Positions 44,171 to 53,580 of a DNA stretch of 64,000 bases are shown here, in pieces; position 1 is the stretch's first letter, and the number at the start of each line of letters is the position of its first letter. Made by a program: the position numbers and the translations under genes. Below the pieces are notes generated by a model. That model ran no database searches and had not been told where the DNA came from. It was given only the letters and a program-made list of their open reading frames with translations. The stretch comes from JAJFVC01 sp039698075 (GTDB taxonomy: Bacteria; Planctomycetota; Planctomycetia; Pirellulales; Thermoguttaceae), in NCBI GenBank assembly GCA_039698075.1, contig JBDKTJ010000074.1:1-64000 (forward strand), read 5' to 3'.

Positions 44171-45220
44171 TTAAAGGTGCTTGCCGACGATGCGGACCAG
44201 GTCGACCGTGCGGTTCGAGTAGCCCCATTCATTGTCATACCAACTGACCAGCTTGAAGAACTTGCTGTTCAATTCGATGCCGCTTCCGGCGTCGAAGATG
44301 CTGGAATGGGCGTCGTGGATGAAGTCGGTCGAGACGACTTCGTCTTCGGTGTAGCCCAAGATGCCCTTCAAATAGGTCTCGCTGGCCTTCTTCATCGCCG
44401 CTTTGATTTCGGCGTAGCTGGTGGCCTTGGTGGTGCGGACGGTCAGGTCGACCACGCTCACGGTGGGCGTCGGCACGCGGAACGACATGCCGGTCAGCTT
44501 GCCCTTGACTTCGGGGATGGCCAGGCCGACGGCCTTGGCGGCGCCGGTGGTCGAGGGGATGATGTTGATCGCCGCCGAACGGCCGCCTTTCCAGTCCTTC
44601 TTCGACGGACCGTCGACGGTCTTTTGGGTGGCGGTGTAGCTGTGGATCGTCGTCATCAGGCCCTCGTCGACGCCGAAACCTTCCTTCAAGAGGACGTGGA
44701 CGATCGGGGCCAGGCAGTTCGTCGTGCAACTGGCGTTCGAGATGATGTTGTGCTTGGCCGGATCGTACTTGTCGCCGTTGACGCCCAAGACCAGCGTGAT
44801 GTCCTCGTTCTTGGCGGGGGCGGAGATGATCACTTTCTTCGCGCCGGCTTCCAGATGGCCCTTGGCCTTCGTGGCGTCGGTGAACAGACCGGTCGACTCG
44901 ATGACGACGTCCACCTTGAGGTCTTTCCACGGCAACGCGGCCGGACCTTCCTTGATGGCCAAGCACTTAATCTTCTGGCCGTTGACGACCAAGACGTCCG
45001 GCTCGGCGACGCTTGGGCTGGACTTTTCGCAAGTGACCGTGCCGGGGAATTTGCCCTGTGTCGAATCGTACTTGACCAAGTACGCGAGGTTATCGGCGGG
45101 AACGAGGTCATTGACCGCAACGACTTCAATTTCCTTACCCAGCAAACCTTGATCGCAAATCGCACGGAAGACCAGTCGCCCGATGCGGCCGAACCCGTTA
45201 ATACCAACTCGAATACCCAC
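44171..45220 (-). CDS. gap: Type I glyceraldehyde-3-phosphate dehydrogenase
   Basis: Glycolytic enzyme converting glyceraldehyde-3-phosphate and NAD to 1,3-bisphosphoglycerate. NAD-binding starts RVGINGFGRIGRLVFRA; the catalytic Cys is in SNASCTTNCLAPIV and the paired His follows in the HSYTATQKTVDGP segment. WYDNEWGYSNR closes the fold. The start chosen is GTG at 45220 with AAGGAG eight bases upstream, giving 349 residues; a longer frame to 45283 lacks support. A strong hairpin terminator lies downstream, so gap is probably monocistronic. Confidence 0.96.
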   Translation of the reverse strand: MGIRVGINGFGRIGRLVFRAICDQGLLGKEIEVVAVNDLVPADNLAYLVKYDSTQGKFPGTVTCEKSSPSVAEPDVLVVNGQKIKCLAIKEGPAALPWKDLKVDVVIESTGLFTDATKAKGHLEAGAKKVIISAPAKNEDITLVLGVNGDKYDPAKHNIISNASCTTNCLAPIVHVLLKEGFGVDEGLMTTIHSYTATQKTVDGPSKKDWKGGRSAAINIIPSTTGAAKAVGLAIPEVKGKLTGMSFRVPTPTVSVVDLTVRTTKATSYAEIKAAMKKASETYLKGILGYTEDEVVSTDFIHDAHSSIFDAGSGIELNSKFFKLVSWYDNEWGYSNRTVDLVRIVGKHL

Positions 45221-45666
45221 GGCGTTTCTCCTTACGTTTCCACGATAGTAAAAGGCGTCCCCACAGAGCGCGGGGGCATGCATGATTGTTTCGGCCGAGC
45301 AAGCGGCCCCGAACCTGGAACAAACCCGAAATTATACCCGGCGTTCGGGCGATCGGCAACCGGGCGGGGTTTTTAGAGACCGGGGGGATTTGAGGCGTTT
45401 TTCGCCGCGGTTGAGGTCGCACTTTTTATGGTGAATTCCGCAGCGGCCAAGAAAATGCCTAGAAATAAAGGACTTGAGCGGATGGAACGCCAAGAACGAT
45501 CGGATCGCTCAATGGTGGGGTTTTTCAGAAAATCCTCGCGTTTTTAGTTTGGGAAGATCGTTAACATCTTGTTGTGCAAAAGGTTGCAGCGATGTCCGTC
45601 GAGCGGTTGAACGACGTAACCGACCTTGGTATCGGGACAAGCGGGATCGCCCGTTTCCGATCGGTC
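45221..45666. other. Intergenic region upstream of gap, no gene seen
   Basis: The stretch is between the gap promoter region and the end of the polyglutamine-type secreted protein gene, both on the minus strand. I see no RNA gene, hairpin with T-run, or supported short frame. The gap promoter must lie in its left part, but no clear hexamer pair is visible. Confidence 0.4.
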
Positions 45667-46509
45667 CTAAGGTTGTTCGCCCGGCGCCGATTGGGCGGGC
45701 TTGTGGGCGGCCGGGTTGTTCGCGTTCGCCGGGTTTTTCTTGTGGTTGCCGAGCGAGCCGCCCAGTTCAATTTTGATCTCCGAGGCGTACATCTGGCCGA
45801 TTCGGTTGGGGATCAACATGCCTTGCACCGAGATCTTGTCGCCGCGGGAGGCCAACGTGTAATCGCTCGAATCGATGGCGATGTTTGGCGAATCGGACAA
45901 TTCGAGCGGCAAATGGTAGCGGTCCGCGTGAACAGTCATCTTATTTCGGTTGAAATTCAACTGTCCAACGATGCGATAGGAGCCTGGGGTCGGGACGCCG
46001 TGTTTGGCCGTTCGCGCGGGTTTGGCGACGGCCGGTTTTTTGGCGGTTGCGACGCGGGGATCGGTCGCTCCGCCGCTGGATGGATAGAGTCCCGGTCGTT
46101 TGTCCTCGGAAAGACTGACGATCGACAACTCGCCCACCTTGTCCACGATGGCGCCTTGCGGGTCGATCTCGGCCTGAAACTCGATGACCATGCCGTTGCG
46201 GAGGGCGTCGGCGTTGGCCGAGCCGGTCACGTGGACTTTGGTGGCCGGCACGATGCCGACGCGCCAGGTTTGTCGTTTGTCGTCGACGATTTGCAGCGTG
46301 CCTCGCATTGCGCCGACCAACGTGCCTTCGATGGTGGTCGGTTGGCCGGTCACTGCCTGTTTTCGTTGCTGTTGCTGTTGTTGCTGCTGTTGCCGGTATT
46401 GTTGTTTTCGCAGATAAGAGGGGTTGACCATTTGGGCGGAGGCCGCCGCCAGATCGACGCTCAGAATCGCCAGCAACAACGCGCCGGACGGAAGAAGTCG
46501 GACGGACAT
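45667..46509 (-). CDS. Secreted protein with polyglutamine stretch, unknown
   Basis: A 280-residue exported protein. A signal peptide covers residues 1-25 (LLPSGALLLAILSVDLAAASAQ). A nine-residue Gln run with nearby Gln, Arg and Lys follows (about residues 33-50). The middle and end contain two similar beta-rich units: TIEGTLVGAMRGTLQIVDDKRQTWRV and SYRIVGQLNFNRNKMTVHA, like OB-fold or DUF5666-type domains, separated by an Ala/Lys-rich linker. The tail is Pro/Ala/Asn-rich. AAGGAAAGGA precedes the ATG. Function is not known; the layout suggests binding of small ligands or surface polymers. Confidence 0.62.
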   Translation of the reverse strand: MSVRLLPSGALLLAILSVDLAAASAQMVNPSYLRKQQYRQQQQQQQQQRKQAVTGQPTTIEGTLVGAMRGTLQIVDDKRQTWRVGIVPATKVHVTGSANADALRNGMVIEFQAEIDPQGAIVDKVGELSIVSLSEDKRPGLYPSSGGATDPRVATAKKPAVAKPARTAKHGVPTPGSYRIVGQLNFNRNKMTVHADRYHLPLELSDSPNIAIDSSDYTLASRGDKISVQGMLIPNRIGQMYASEIKIELGGSLGNHKKNPANANNPAAHKPAQSAPGEQP

Positions 46510-46682
46510 GAAAAAAATCCTTTCCTTTTCGTTCAGGATACCCCTCGAATCCGGTTTTGGCTAGCAGATTTTGTGGAACGAACCACCAGGGGGAGGTGTT
46601 TTGCCTATTGTTGCGACGTGTCGCTTCGGACTAAAATAGATTAGATCGGTTATAGATTGTTGAACTCGAACCGTCTGGTGCA

Positions 46683-47486
46683 ATGAGCGACGCTCCCCCC
46701 AAAAAGATTACTGTCCCTCAGTTGGTCGCGATGAAACAGGCCCACCACAAGATTACTGTGGTGACGGCTTATGATTACACGATGGCCCGGCTGGTCGACG
46801 CGGCGGAGGTCGAGTGCATTTTGGTGGGCGACAGCGTCGGGATGGTCGTGCAGGGACGCCCGAACACGCTGCCGGTCACGCTCGACCAGATGATCTATCA
46901 CGCCGAGATGGTCGGCCGCGCCGTGCACCATGCGTTGACGGTGGTCGATCTGCCGTTCCCGAGTTTTTTGCTGGGCGTGTCGCGCACGATTGAAAACGCG
47001 GCCCGGGTGTTGAAAGAGACCGGCTGTCAGGCGGTCAAGCTCGAAGGCGGGGCGGAGCGGGCCGAGGTGATCGCGGCGCTGGTGTCGGCCGGGATTCCCG
47101 TGATGGCGCATTGCGGGTTGCGTCCTCAAGCGATTTGCCAACTGGGCGGCTATCGGGTGCAGCGAGATCACGACCGATTGATGGCCGACGCGAAGGCCGC
47201 CGAACAGGCCGGGGCGTTTTCGATCGTGCTGGAATGCGTGCCCGCGCCGCTGGCTGCCGAGGTGACCGCCGCGCTTCAGATTCCGACGATCGGCATCGGG
47301 GCCGGAGCGGGCTGCGACGGTCAGGTGCTGGTGTTGCACGACCTGCTCGGTTTGACGTTGGACCGATCGCCGCGGCACGTCAAGCGTTACGCCCAGTTGA
47401 AAGAAACGGTCGTTCGAGCGGTCGGGCAATTTCGGGACGAAGTCCGCGAAGGGAAGTTTCCGACGGACGAGCAAGCGTTTCATTAA
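46683..47486 (+). CDS. panB: 3-methyl-2-oxobutanoate hydroxymethyltransferase
   Basis: First enzyme of pantothenate synthesis: adds a hydroxymethyl group from methylene-tetrahydrofolate to 2-oxoisovalerate. The fold is a (beta/alpha)8 barrel; motifs are VVTAYDYTMARLVDAA, CILVGDSVGMVVQG, HHALTVVDLPFPSF, AVKLEGGAE, GIPVMAHCGLRPQ and TIGIGAGAGCDGQVLV, with LVLHDLLGL. Length of 267 residues is typical. It is transcribed away from the preceding secreted-protein gene. panC is 38 kb away in the window, so the pathway genes are not clustered. Confidence 0.95.
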   Translation: MSDAPPKKITVPQLVAMKQAHHKITVVTAYDYTMARLVDAAEVECILVGDSVGMVVQGRPNTLPVTLDQMIYHAEMVGRAVHHALTVVDLPFPSFLLGVSRTIENAARVLKETGCQAVKLEGGAERAEVIAALVSAGIPVMAHCGLRPQAICQLGGYRVQRDHDRLMADAKAAEQAGAFSIVLECVPAPLAAEVTAALQIPTIGIGAGAGCDGQVLVLHDLLGLTLDRSPRHVKRYAQLKETVVRAVGQFRDEVREGKFPTDEQAFH

Positions 47487-47643
47487 GCCGCCAGCGTTTT
47501 TAGAGTCGAAGCAGCGAAGTTGATGACGCTGTGCGGCATGGTTCGAGTTTTGAACCGTTTTTGTAATCATTGGCCTTCTTGACCGCGAAAAAATCGCACC
47601 GGTTTTTACAGGCGTTCATGTCGCCGAAGGGGTTTTGCTCGTG

Positions 47644-49341
47644 ATGATTCGCATTTCGTCCCTGCTGTCGGTTTTTGTGTTGCTGTCGGCCGTCGTCGCG
47701 GCGGAGGCGGCGGACCCCGGTCAACCGGATCTCGACAAGGCGATGGAGACCAAGCTGAACGCCACCACGATCAGCGATTTGAGCGAGGCGATTCGACTGG
47801 CCGACAGCGCGCTACAAAAGGGTTTGGACGCCGGCAACAAGGATTTTGCCGAAAAGCTGTTGGCGTCTACGCTGTTGCAGCGGGCGCAAGAGACCGTCAA
47901 GCGTCTGTTGGGCGGCGCCGGATCGCCGTCCGAATTCCGACGGAATCGCCAGTTTGCACTGGCCGATTTGGAGCGGGTCGCGAAGTTGGATCCGAAGCAG
48001 GGCGAGACGCATTTGTTGATCGCGCAGTTGTGGTTGCTGCCGGGCGGCGACGTCCGACAGGCTCGCCAATCGCTTGATCGGGCGGTTCAATCGCGGTTCG
48101 ACAAGTCGGATTCGGAGGCGAAGGCGTATCTGTTGCGGTCGGGACTGCAGGAGTCGCCGGAAAAAAAGCTCGCCGATCTGAACGAAGCCGTGCGACGGAC
48201 GCCGGACAACGCCAACATGCTCCGGGCGAGGGCCGTGTTGCTGCACGAGATGAAAAAAACCGATCAGGCGCTGGCCGATTTGGACCGGGCGATCGAATTG
48301 GAGCCGGACGAATTGTCGGCCTACGGGGCGAAGGCCGTGGTGCTGTCGCGGCAGAAGCGCTACGCGGAGGCGTTGGACGTGTTGGAGAAGGCTCAGAAAA
48401 GGCAGCCGGATTCGCTGATGCCGCTGGTTCAGCGGGCCCGCGTGCGGCTACTGCAGAACGATTTGCCGGCGGCGCTCCAGGAGCTCAGCCAGGCGCTGGC
48501 CATGGACCCGGACAATATCGGTCTTTTGCTGATGCGTGCGAGCGTCTATCAGGAAAAGGGCGAGACGGCCAAGGCGATGATTGACGTGAACCGGGCGCTC
48601 AAGCAGCGACCGCATCTGTCCGAGGGACTTCGGATGCGCGCAATGTTGTACGGCGCGGACAAGCGATATGAGGAGGCGATTGCGGACGTGCGGACGATTT
48701 TGGAAAAAGAGCCGAAGGATTCCGTCGTTCGGCTGCAATTGGCGATGTTGTACGGCGCGGCGAAACAAACGGCCAAGGCGATCGAAACTTACACGGAGCT
48801 GCTGGCCGACGAGCCCAAACAGTGGCAGGCCTTGCGCGGACGCGGCGACATGCTGCTGAATCTCGGCCGGCAATCCGATGCGTTGGCCGACTACGAAAAA
48901 GCCTTGAAAATCAAACCCGACGACTACGGCCTGCTGAACAATCTGGCGTGGGTGTTGGCCACCTCGCCCGACGCGAAGCTGCGCGACGGCCGCCGGGCGC
49001 TGGAGTTGGCCACGAAGGCCTGCAAGCAGAGCGACTACAAGTTGGCCTACATTTTGAGCACGCTGGCCGCGGCCTACGCGGAGACCGGCGATTTCCAAAA
49101 TGCGGTCAAATGGTCGACCAAAGCGGTCAAAATTGGCGACAAGGACCATGACGAATCACTCCAAAAGGAATTGAAGAGCTATCAAGATAAAAAACCTTGG
49201 CGAGAGTTGCTTTCGGAAGAAAAGGCCGACGAAAAAAAGCCTGTAAAACCGGCGGCGAAAGAAAAGGCCGGCGATGCGGGACCTGCAAAACCCGACGCGA
49301 AAGAAAAGGCCGCCCCTTCAAAGCCGGTCCTCGAACTGTAG
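47644..49341 (+). CDS. Secreted tetratricopeptide-repeat protein
   Basis: An exported protein of 565 residues (ATG start; a GTG one codon earlier is also possible) with a signal peptide of about 22 residues (LLSVFVLLSAVVAAEA). Nine or more TPR units run from about residue 100 to 500; examples are ALADLDRAIELEPDELSAYGAKA and YAEALDVLEKAQKRQPDSLMPLVQRA (as patterns), with the canonical W/L-G-Y-A-P positions. The last 50 residues are a Lys/Ala/Glu/Pro tail with repeated AKEKA units. TPR proteins scaffold other proteins; the partner is unknown. It converges with a YgiQ-type gene. Confidence 0.82.
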   Translation: MIRISSLLSVFVLLSAVVAAEAADPGQPDLDKAMETKLNATTISDLSEAIRLADSALQKGLDAGNKDFAEKLLASTLLQRAQETVKRLLGGAGSPSEFRRNRQFALADLERVAKLDPKQGETHLLIAQLWLLPGGDVRQARQSLDRAVQSRFDKSDSEAKAYLLRSGLQESPEKKLADLNEAVRRTPDNANMLRARAVLLHEMKKTDQALADLDRAIELEPDELSAYGAKAVVLSRQKRYAEALDVLEKAQKRQPDSLMPLVQRARVRLLQNDLPAALQELSQALAMDPDNIGLLLMRASVYQEKGETAKAMIDVNRALKQRPHLSEGLRMRAMLYGADKRYEEAIADVRTILEKEPKDSVVRLQLAMLYGAAKQTAKAIETYTELLADEPKQWQALRGRGDMLLNLGRQSDALADYEKALKIKPDDYGLLNNLAWVLATSPDAKLRDGRRALELATKACKQSDYKLAYILSTLAAAYAETGDFQNAVKWSTKAVKIGDKDHDESLQKELKSYQDKKPWRELLSEEKADEKKPVKPAAKEKAGDAGPAKPDAKEKAAPSKPVLEL

Positions 49342-49355
49342 TCGGTCGCCTGCGA

Positions 49356-51317
49356 TTACTCGCCGGTTTTTTTGCGTCGCGTCGATTTGCGATGCGGACG
49401 ATAGCCGACGCGGGGTTTTTCTTGGCGGTCGGTTTTTGAACGTTTGGGCGGTGCAGCCTGTTTCGGCGGACGGGACGCGATCAGGCACTCGGGGCGATCG
49501 CCGATCAGATCCGAGCGACCGGCCTCGAGCAGCGCCTCGCGGACGTCGGCGTCGTTCTCGGGCTTGAACCATTGCAGCAGCGCCCGTTGCAATCGGCGTT
49601 GTCGCAGACCGCGCGGCACGTACATGGCCTGGCCCGTCCTCGGATCGAGGCCCGTGTAGTACATGCACGTGGCGACATCCATCGGGCCGGGAATGAAGTC
49701 TTGCACCTTGTCGGGTTTCAGGCCGTGGCGTTTCAGATACAACGCCAGCTCGATCATCGCCGGCAGGTCGCAGCCGGGATGGCCGGCCAGCAGATAAGGC
49801 ACCAGATATTCGCGTTTGCCGGCCGCGGCGGCTTCGCGGCGAAACTGCTCGGAAAACGCCTCGAACGTCTCGACCGTCGGCTTGTTCATTCGTTGCAGCA
49901 CTTCGGGCACGACGTGCTCCGGGGCGACTTTCAATAGGCCGCCCGTGTGGTGGCGGGCCAACTGGGCGATGAACATGGGGCTGCACAGGGCCAGGTCCAT
50001 GCGGATGCCCGAGGCCACCAGCACGCGACGAACGCCCGGCACGCGACGGGCCGCTTCGAGTAGATGGATCAACGGCGTGTGATCGGTGTTCAGTCGCGGG
50101 CAGATGCTCGGACACAAGCAGCTTGTCCGGCGGCATCGGGCTCGCTGGTCGGGTTGCGTGCAGTTCATGGCGTACATATTGGCGGTCGGTCCGCCCAGGT
50201 CGCTGATCGTGCCCGCAAAGCCGGGCGATTGGGCCACGCGGCGAATTTCGGCCAGCACGGACGCCTCGCTGCGGCTTTGGATGACGCGGCCCTCGTGCAC
50301 CGCGATCGAGCAGAACGCGCAGCCGCCGAAACAGCCGCGGACGATCTGGATCGAGTCTTGGACGACCTCGAACGCCGGGATTTTTTGACGGCCGTAGCTG
50401 GGGTGCGGGCGGCGTGTGAACGGCAGCCCGTAGACGCGGTCCATCTCGGCCTGCGAGAGCGGCTCGGCCGGCGGGTTCACCACCACGGCCTCGGGGCCGC
50501 AACACTGCACCAACGGGCGGCCGCTCGACGGGTCGGTCTGTTCGAGGATCGTGCGCGTCATGGCGGCGAACGCGGCCTTGTCGCTCGACACCTCTTCGTA
50601 GCTCGGCAGCAGTAACGGGCTCGATTCGCTTGCCGTTTCTGCAAATCCCCCGTCCCTAATCCCCAATCCCTGTTCGCTTGCCCCCAGCCGATAGGCCGTG
50701 CCGCGAATGTCGCGCAATTGGCGGACGCATTCGCCGGCCGCCAGTCGTTTGACGATTTCGACCAACGGATGTTCGCCCATGCCGAACACGAGCAGATCGG
50801 CTTTGGCGTCCAGCAAGATCGGGCGGCGGATTTTGTCGCTCCAGTAGTCGTAGTGGGCCAGACGCCGCAGACTGGCTTCGACGCCGCCGGCGATGATCGG
50901 CACGCCGTGGTAGGCCTCGCGGGCCCGTTGGCAATAAGCCAGCGTCGCGCGGTCGGGACGACGTCCGATTTGACCGTCGGGGCTGTAGGCGTCGTCGTTG
51001 CGCACTTTGCGATTGGCCGTGTAGTGGTTCAGCATCGAGTCCATATTGCCCGCGCTGATGGCGAAACAGACTCTCGGGCGTCCAAACTGCCGCCAGGCGT
51101 CGCAGGAGCGCCAGTCGGGTTGGCTGAGGATGGCCACGCGAAACCCTTCGGATTCCAACAGCCGACCCAGCAGGGCCATGGCGAAGCTCGGGTGGTCGAC
51201 GTAAGCGTCGCCGGTGACGAACACCACGTCGACGGCGTCCCAGCCGCGGGCGGCCAGTTCGGCGGGCGTCATCGGCAACGGCAAGTCGGTCGGCGCTGGA
51301 GCGTTTGGTTTTGGCAT
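49356..51317 (-). CDS. YgiQ family radical SAM protein
   Basis: A 653-residue radical SAM protein of the YgiQ (UPF0313) type. The N-terminal part resembles a B12-binding-like Rossmann region (VVFVTGDAYVDHPSFAMALLGRLLE). The cluster motif CX3CX2C lies in VRGCFGGCAFCSIAVHEGR near residue 335; SRSEASVLAEI follows, as in the family. The C-terminal part has the LLKVAPEHVVPEVLQRMNKP segment typical of YgiQ and a DUF3362-like end with basic tail. The reaction is unknown. It converges with the preceding TPR gene. Confidence 0.9.
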   Translation of the reverse strand: MPKPNAPAPTDLPLPMTPAELAARGWDAVDVVFVTGDAYVDHPSFAMALLGRLLESEGFRVAILSQPDWRSCDAWRQFGRPRVCFAISAGNMDSMLNHYTANRKVRNDDAYSPDGQIGRRPDRATLAYCQRAREAYHGVPIIAGGVEASLRRLAHYDYWSDKIRRPILLDAKADLLVFGMGEHPLVEIVKRLAAGECVRQLRDIRGTAYRLGASEQGLGIRDGGFAETASESSPLLLPSYEEVSSDKAAFAAMTRTILEQTDPSSGRPLVQCCGPEAVVVNPPAEPLSQAEMDRVYGLPFTRRPHPSYGRQKIPAFEVVQDSIQIVRGCFGGCAFCSIAVHEGRVIQSRSEASVLAEIRRVAQSPGFAGTISDLGGPTANMYAMNCTQPDQRARCRRTSCLCPSICPRLNTDHTPLIHLLEAARRVPGVRRVLVASGIRMDLALCSPMFIAQLARHHTGGLLKVAPEHVVPEVLQRMNKPTVETFEAFSEQFRREAAAAGKREYLVPYLLAGHPGCDLPAMIELALYLKRHGLKPDKVQDFIPGPMDVATCMYYTGLDPRTGQAMYVPRGLRQRRLQRALLQWFKPENDADVREALLEAGRSDLIGDRPECLIASRPPKQAAPPKRSKTDRQEKPRVGYRPHRKSTRRKKTGE

Positions 51318-51400
51318 GTTTTTTATCGAAAATCTTCGACCGATTTTATTTTACGAGGTTTCCGGTCGTCTGTCACTGTGGCAAGATCGGGCCGAACGGT

Positions 51401-51406
51401 TATAAT
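51401..51406 (+). promoter_or_regulatory. Consensus -10 box TATAAT ten bases before a start codon
   Basis: TATAAT overlaps an ATG at 51405 and stands ten bases before the ATG at 51417 of the GT9 gene. No strong -35 box is seen at the usual distance. If used, transcription would start within a few bases of 51417, giving an almost leaderless message. Confidence 0.3.
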
Positions 51407-51416
51407 GCCTCGCACG

Positions 51417-52427
51417 ATGTCATCGCCTCGGATTCTGATCGTTCGATTGAGCGCCATCGGCGACGTGATTCAAAGCATGCCGATCGCTTGCGCGCTGCGC
51501 CGCCGGTTTCCCGATGCGTTGGTGACGTGGGTCGTGGAGTCGCGCTCGGCCGAATTGCTCCAAAACCATCCGGCGCTGGACGAGGTGTTGACCGTGCCGC
51601 GCGGATGGCTGAAGTCGCCCAAAACGCTTTGGCGGCTGCGGCGTCAATTGCGCGAGCGACGGTTCGACATCGCGTTGGAGGCGCAAGGGCTGACGAAGGC
51701 GGCTCTGTTGGCGCGGCTTTCCGGCGCGCCGAGGCGGTTGGGGTTTGGTCCGCCTTGGGGTCGGGAGCTAAGCCCTTGGTTGAACACCGAATCGGTCGAG
51801 ACGCCGGGTCCGCACGTCGTTCAGCGGAACCTGCAACTGTTGCGGCCGTTGGGCATCGAGTCGCCCGAGGTCGAGTTTTTGGTGCCCGAACGGCCCGAGG
51901 ACGCTCGAACCGCCGAGCGGATGGTGGGCGAGTTCCAGGTGGAACGCGGTTTCGCGTTGATCAACGTCGGGGCGGGCTGGCCGTCGAAACTTTGGTCCGC
52001 GGATCGCTACGGGGCGGTGGCGGCGCATCTGGGCGCGGTCCACCAGTTGCCCACGCTGGTGCTCTGGGCGGGCGCGGACGAGCGCGCGATGGCGGATCGC
52101 GTGGTCGCCGATTCGCAAGGGCGCGCCCGGTTGGCCCCGAAAACCACGCTCTCCGAGTTGGCCGCGTTGGCGCGTCGGGCCAAATTGTTTCTGGGTTCCG
52201 ACACCGGTCCGCTGCATTTGGCCGAGGCGGTCGGGACGCCATGCGTCGGGTTGTACGGACCTTGGCCGAAAGACATTCACGGTCCCTACGGTCCGCAACA
52301 CATTGCCATTCAGAAGGCCTTTTTTAAGGGGTCCACGCGGGAGCGGCGCACTGCGCCGCCGACGCTGATGGCGGCCATTACGACGGCCGACGTCTGCGAG
52401 GCGTGCGACCGGATCTTGTCCCGATGA
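51417..52427 (+). CDS. Glycosyltransferase family 9 (heptosyltransferase-like)
   Basis: A 336-residue GT-B glycosyltransferase related to ADP-heptose:LPS heptosyltransferases (WaaF/WaaC). The N-terminus ILIVRLSAIGDVIQSMPIACALRRRFPDA is diagnostic; the C-terminal donor-site motif LFLGSDTGPLHLAEAVGTPCVGLYGP is fully kept (given as a pattern). It probably adds sugar to lipopolysaccharide or another surface glycan at the cytosolic face of the inner membrane. ATGs at 51405 and 51417 are both possible; the latter is at the conserved start. Its stop overlaps the mutY start by four bases. Confidence 0.88.
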   Translation: MSSPRILIVRLSAIGDVIQSMPIACALRRRFPDALVTWVVESRSAELLQNHPALDEVLTVPRGWLKSPKTLWRLRRQLRERRFDIALEAQGLTKAALLARLSGAPRRLGFGPPWGRELSPWLNTESVETPGPHVVQRNLQLLRPLGIESPEVEFLVPERPEDARTAERMVGEFQVERGFALINVGAGWPSKLWSADRYGAVAAHLGAVHQLPTLVLWAGADERAMADRVVADSQGRARLAPKTTLSELAALARRAKLFLGSDTGPLHLAEAVGTPCVGLYGPWPKDIHGPYGPQHIAIQKAFFKGSTRERRTAPPTLMAAITTADVCEACDRILSR

Positions 52428-53530
52428 GCCGCACGACGACGAGCAACGACGAGTTGGCCAGGCGGCTGCCGGAGCCGTCCACGCGACGCTGGTTGCGGCA
52501 AAAGCTGCGGACGTGGTATGCGGCTAATGCGAGGGATCTGCCGTGGCGGCGGCGCCGCGATCCGTATGCCGTGTGGTTGAGCGAGGTGATGCTTCAGCAG
52601 ACGCAAGTCGAGACGGTCCGTGGCTATTTTGAACGGTTTCTCCAAAAATTGCCGACCCTCGAATCGCTGGCCGCAGCCGACCAGCGCGAGGTGTTTCGGT
52701 TGTGGGAGGGGCTGGGCTATTATCGTCGCGCGCGGCAGTTGCACGAGGCCGCTCAGGTGATCGTCCGCCAGCACGGCGGCCAATTCCCAACCGACTCCCA
52801 AACCATTCGACGGCTGCCGGGCATCGGACGCTACACGGCCGGGGCGATTCTTTCGATCGCGTTCGATCGGCGCGAGCCGATTCTGGAGGCGAACACCGTG
52901 CGGCTGCTGAGCCGGCTGCTGGGCTACGAGGGGCAGCCGCAGTCGAGCGAAGGACAGCGGTTGCTTTGGGCGACGGCCGATGCGCTGTTGCCGCGGCGCG
53001 ACGTCGGGCATTTCAACCAGGCGTTGATGGACCTGGGCAGCCTGGTCTGCACGGTGCGATCGCCGCGGTGCGACGTGTGTCCGATCGCTGCGAGGTGTCG
53101 GGCCCGCCAGTTGGAAAAACAAGAAACAATTCCCGCGCCGAAAATCAAACCGCGACGCGAGTTGGTCCGCGAGGCGGCGGTCGTCGTGAGGCGTCGCGGC
53201 CGGCTGCTGTTGTTGCGTTGGCCCGAGGGTCGCCGTTGGGCGGGACTTTGGGATTTTCCGCGTTTTTCGATTTCGGCCGACTCGGCGATCGACCGCGAAA
53301 TGGCCGCAAAAGTGGCGGAGCTGACCGGCGCGACGATTCGGCCAGGACGGCGGCTGGCGACGCTTTCGCACAGCGTGACGCGGTTTCAAATCACGCTGGA
53401 GTGTTTTGAGGCCGAGTGCACGGCGACCGACAAACGCGCGGCGATGGAGACGCGTTGGGTTCGACCGGCGGAGTTGAAGGATTTTCCGCTGAGCAGCACG
53501 GGACGAAAACTGGCGCGGATGGTGTCGTAA
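52424..53530 (+). CDS. mutY: A/G-specific adenine glycosylase
   Basis: DNA-repair enzyme that removes adenine paired with 8-oxoguanine. The catalytic domain includes the Glu-containing LSEVMLQQTQVETV, the helix-hairpin-helix LPGIGRYTAGAILSIAFD with its catalytic Asp nearby, and the [4Fe-4S] loop C-X6-C-X2-C-X5-C (CTVRSPRCDVCPIAARC). The C-terminal third is the NUDIX-like 8-oxoG recognition domain (PEGRRWAGLWDFPRF). Length 368 residues is normal. It starts at the ATGA overlap with the glycosyltransferase gene; a strong terminator follows it. Confidence 0.95.
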   Translation: MSRTTTSNDELARRLPEPSTRRWLRQKLRTWYAANARDLPWRRRRDPYAVWLSEVMLQQTQVETVRGYFERFLQKLPTLESLAAADQREVFRLWEGLGYYRRARQLHEAAQVIVRQHGGQFPTDSQTIRRLPGIGRYTAGAILSIAFDRREPILEANTVRLLSRLLGYEGQPQSSEGQRLLWATADALLPRRDVGHFNQALMDLGSLVCTVRSPRCDVCPIAARCRARQLEKQETIPAPKIKPRRELVREAAVVVRRRGRLLLLRWPEGRRWAGLWDFPRFSISADSAIDREMAAKVAELTGATIRPGRRLATLSHSVTRFQITLECFEAECTATDKRAAMETRWVRPAELKDFPLSSTGRKLARMVS

Positions 53531-53547
53531 CGTTCCGACTCGCTTGG

Positions 53548-53575
53548 CCCTCTCCCGGCGGAGAGGGGACTTTTT
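53548..53575 (+). terminator. Intrinsic terminator after mutY
   Basis: CCCTCTCC pairs with GGAGAGGG (eight base pairs, CGGC loop, 53548-53567), followed by GAC and five T residues. It lies 18 bases after the mutY stop and before the convergent trpC gene. Confidence 0.7.
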
Positions 53576-53580
53576 CGGGG

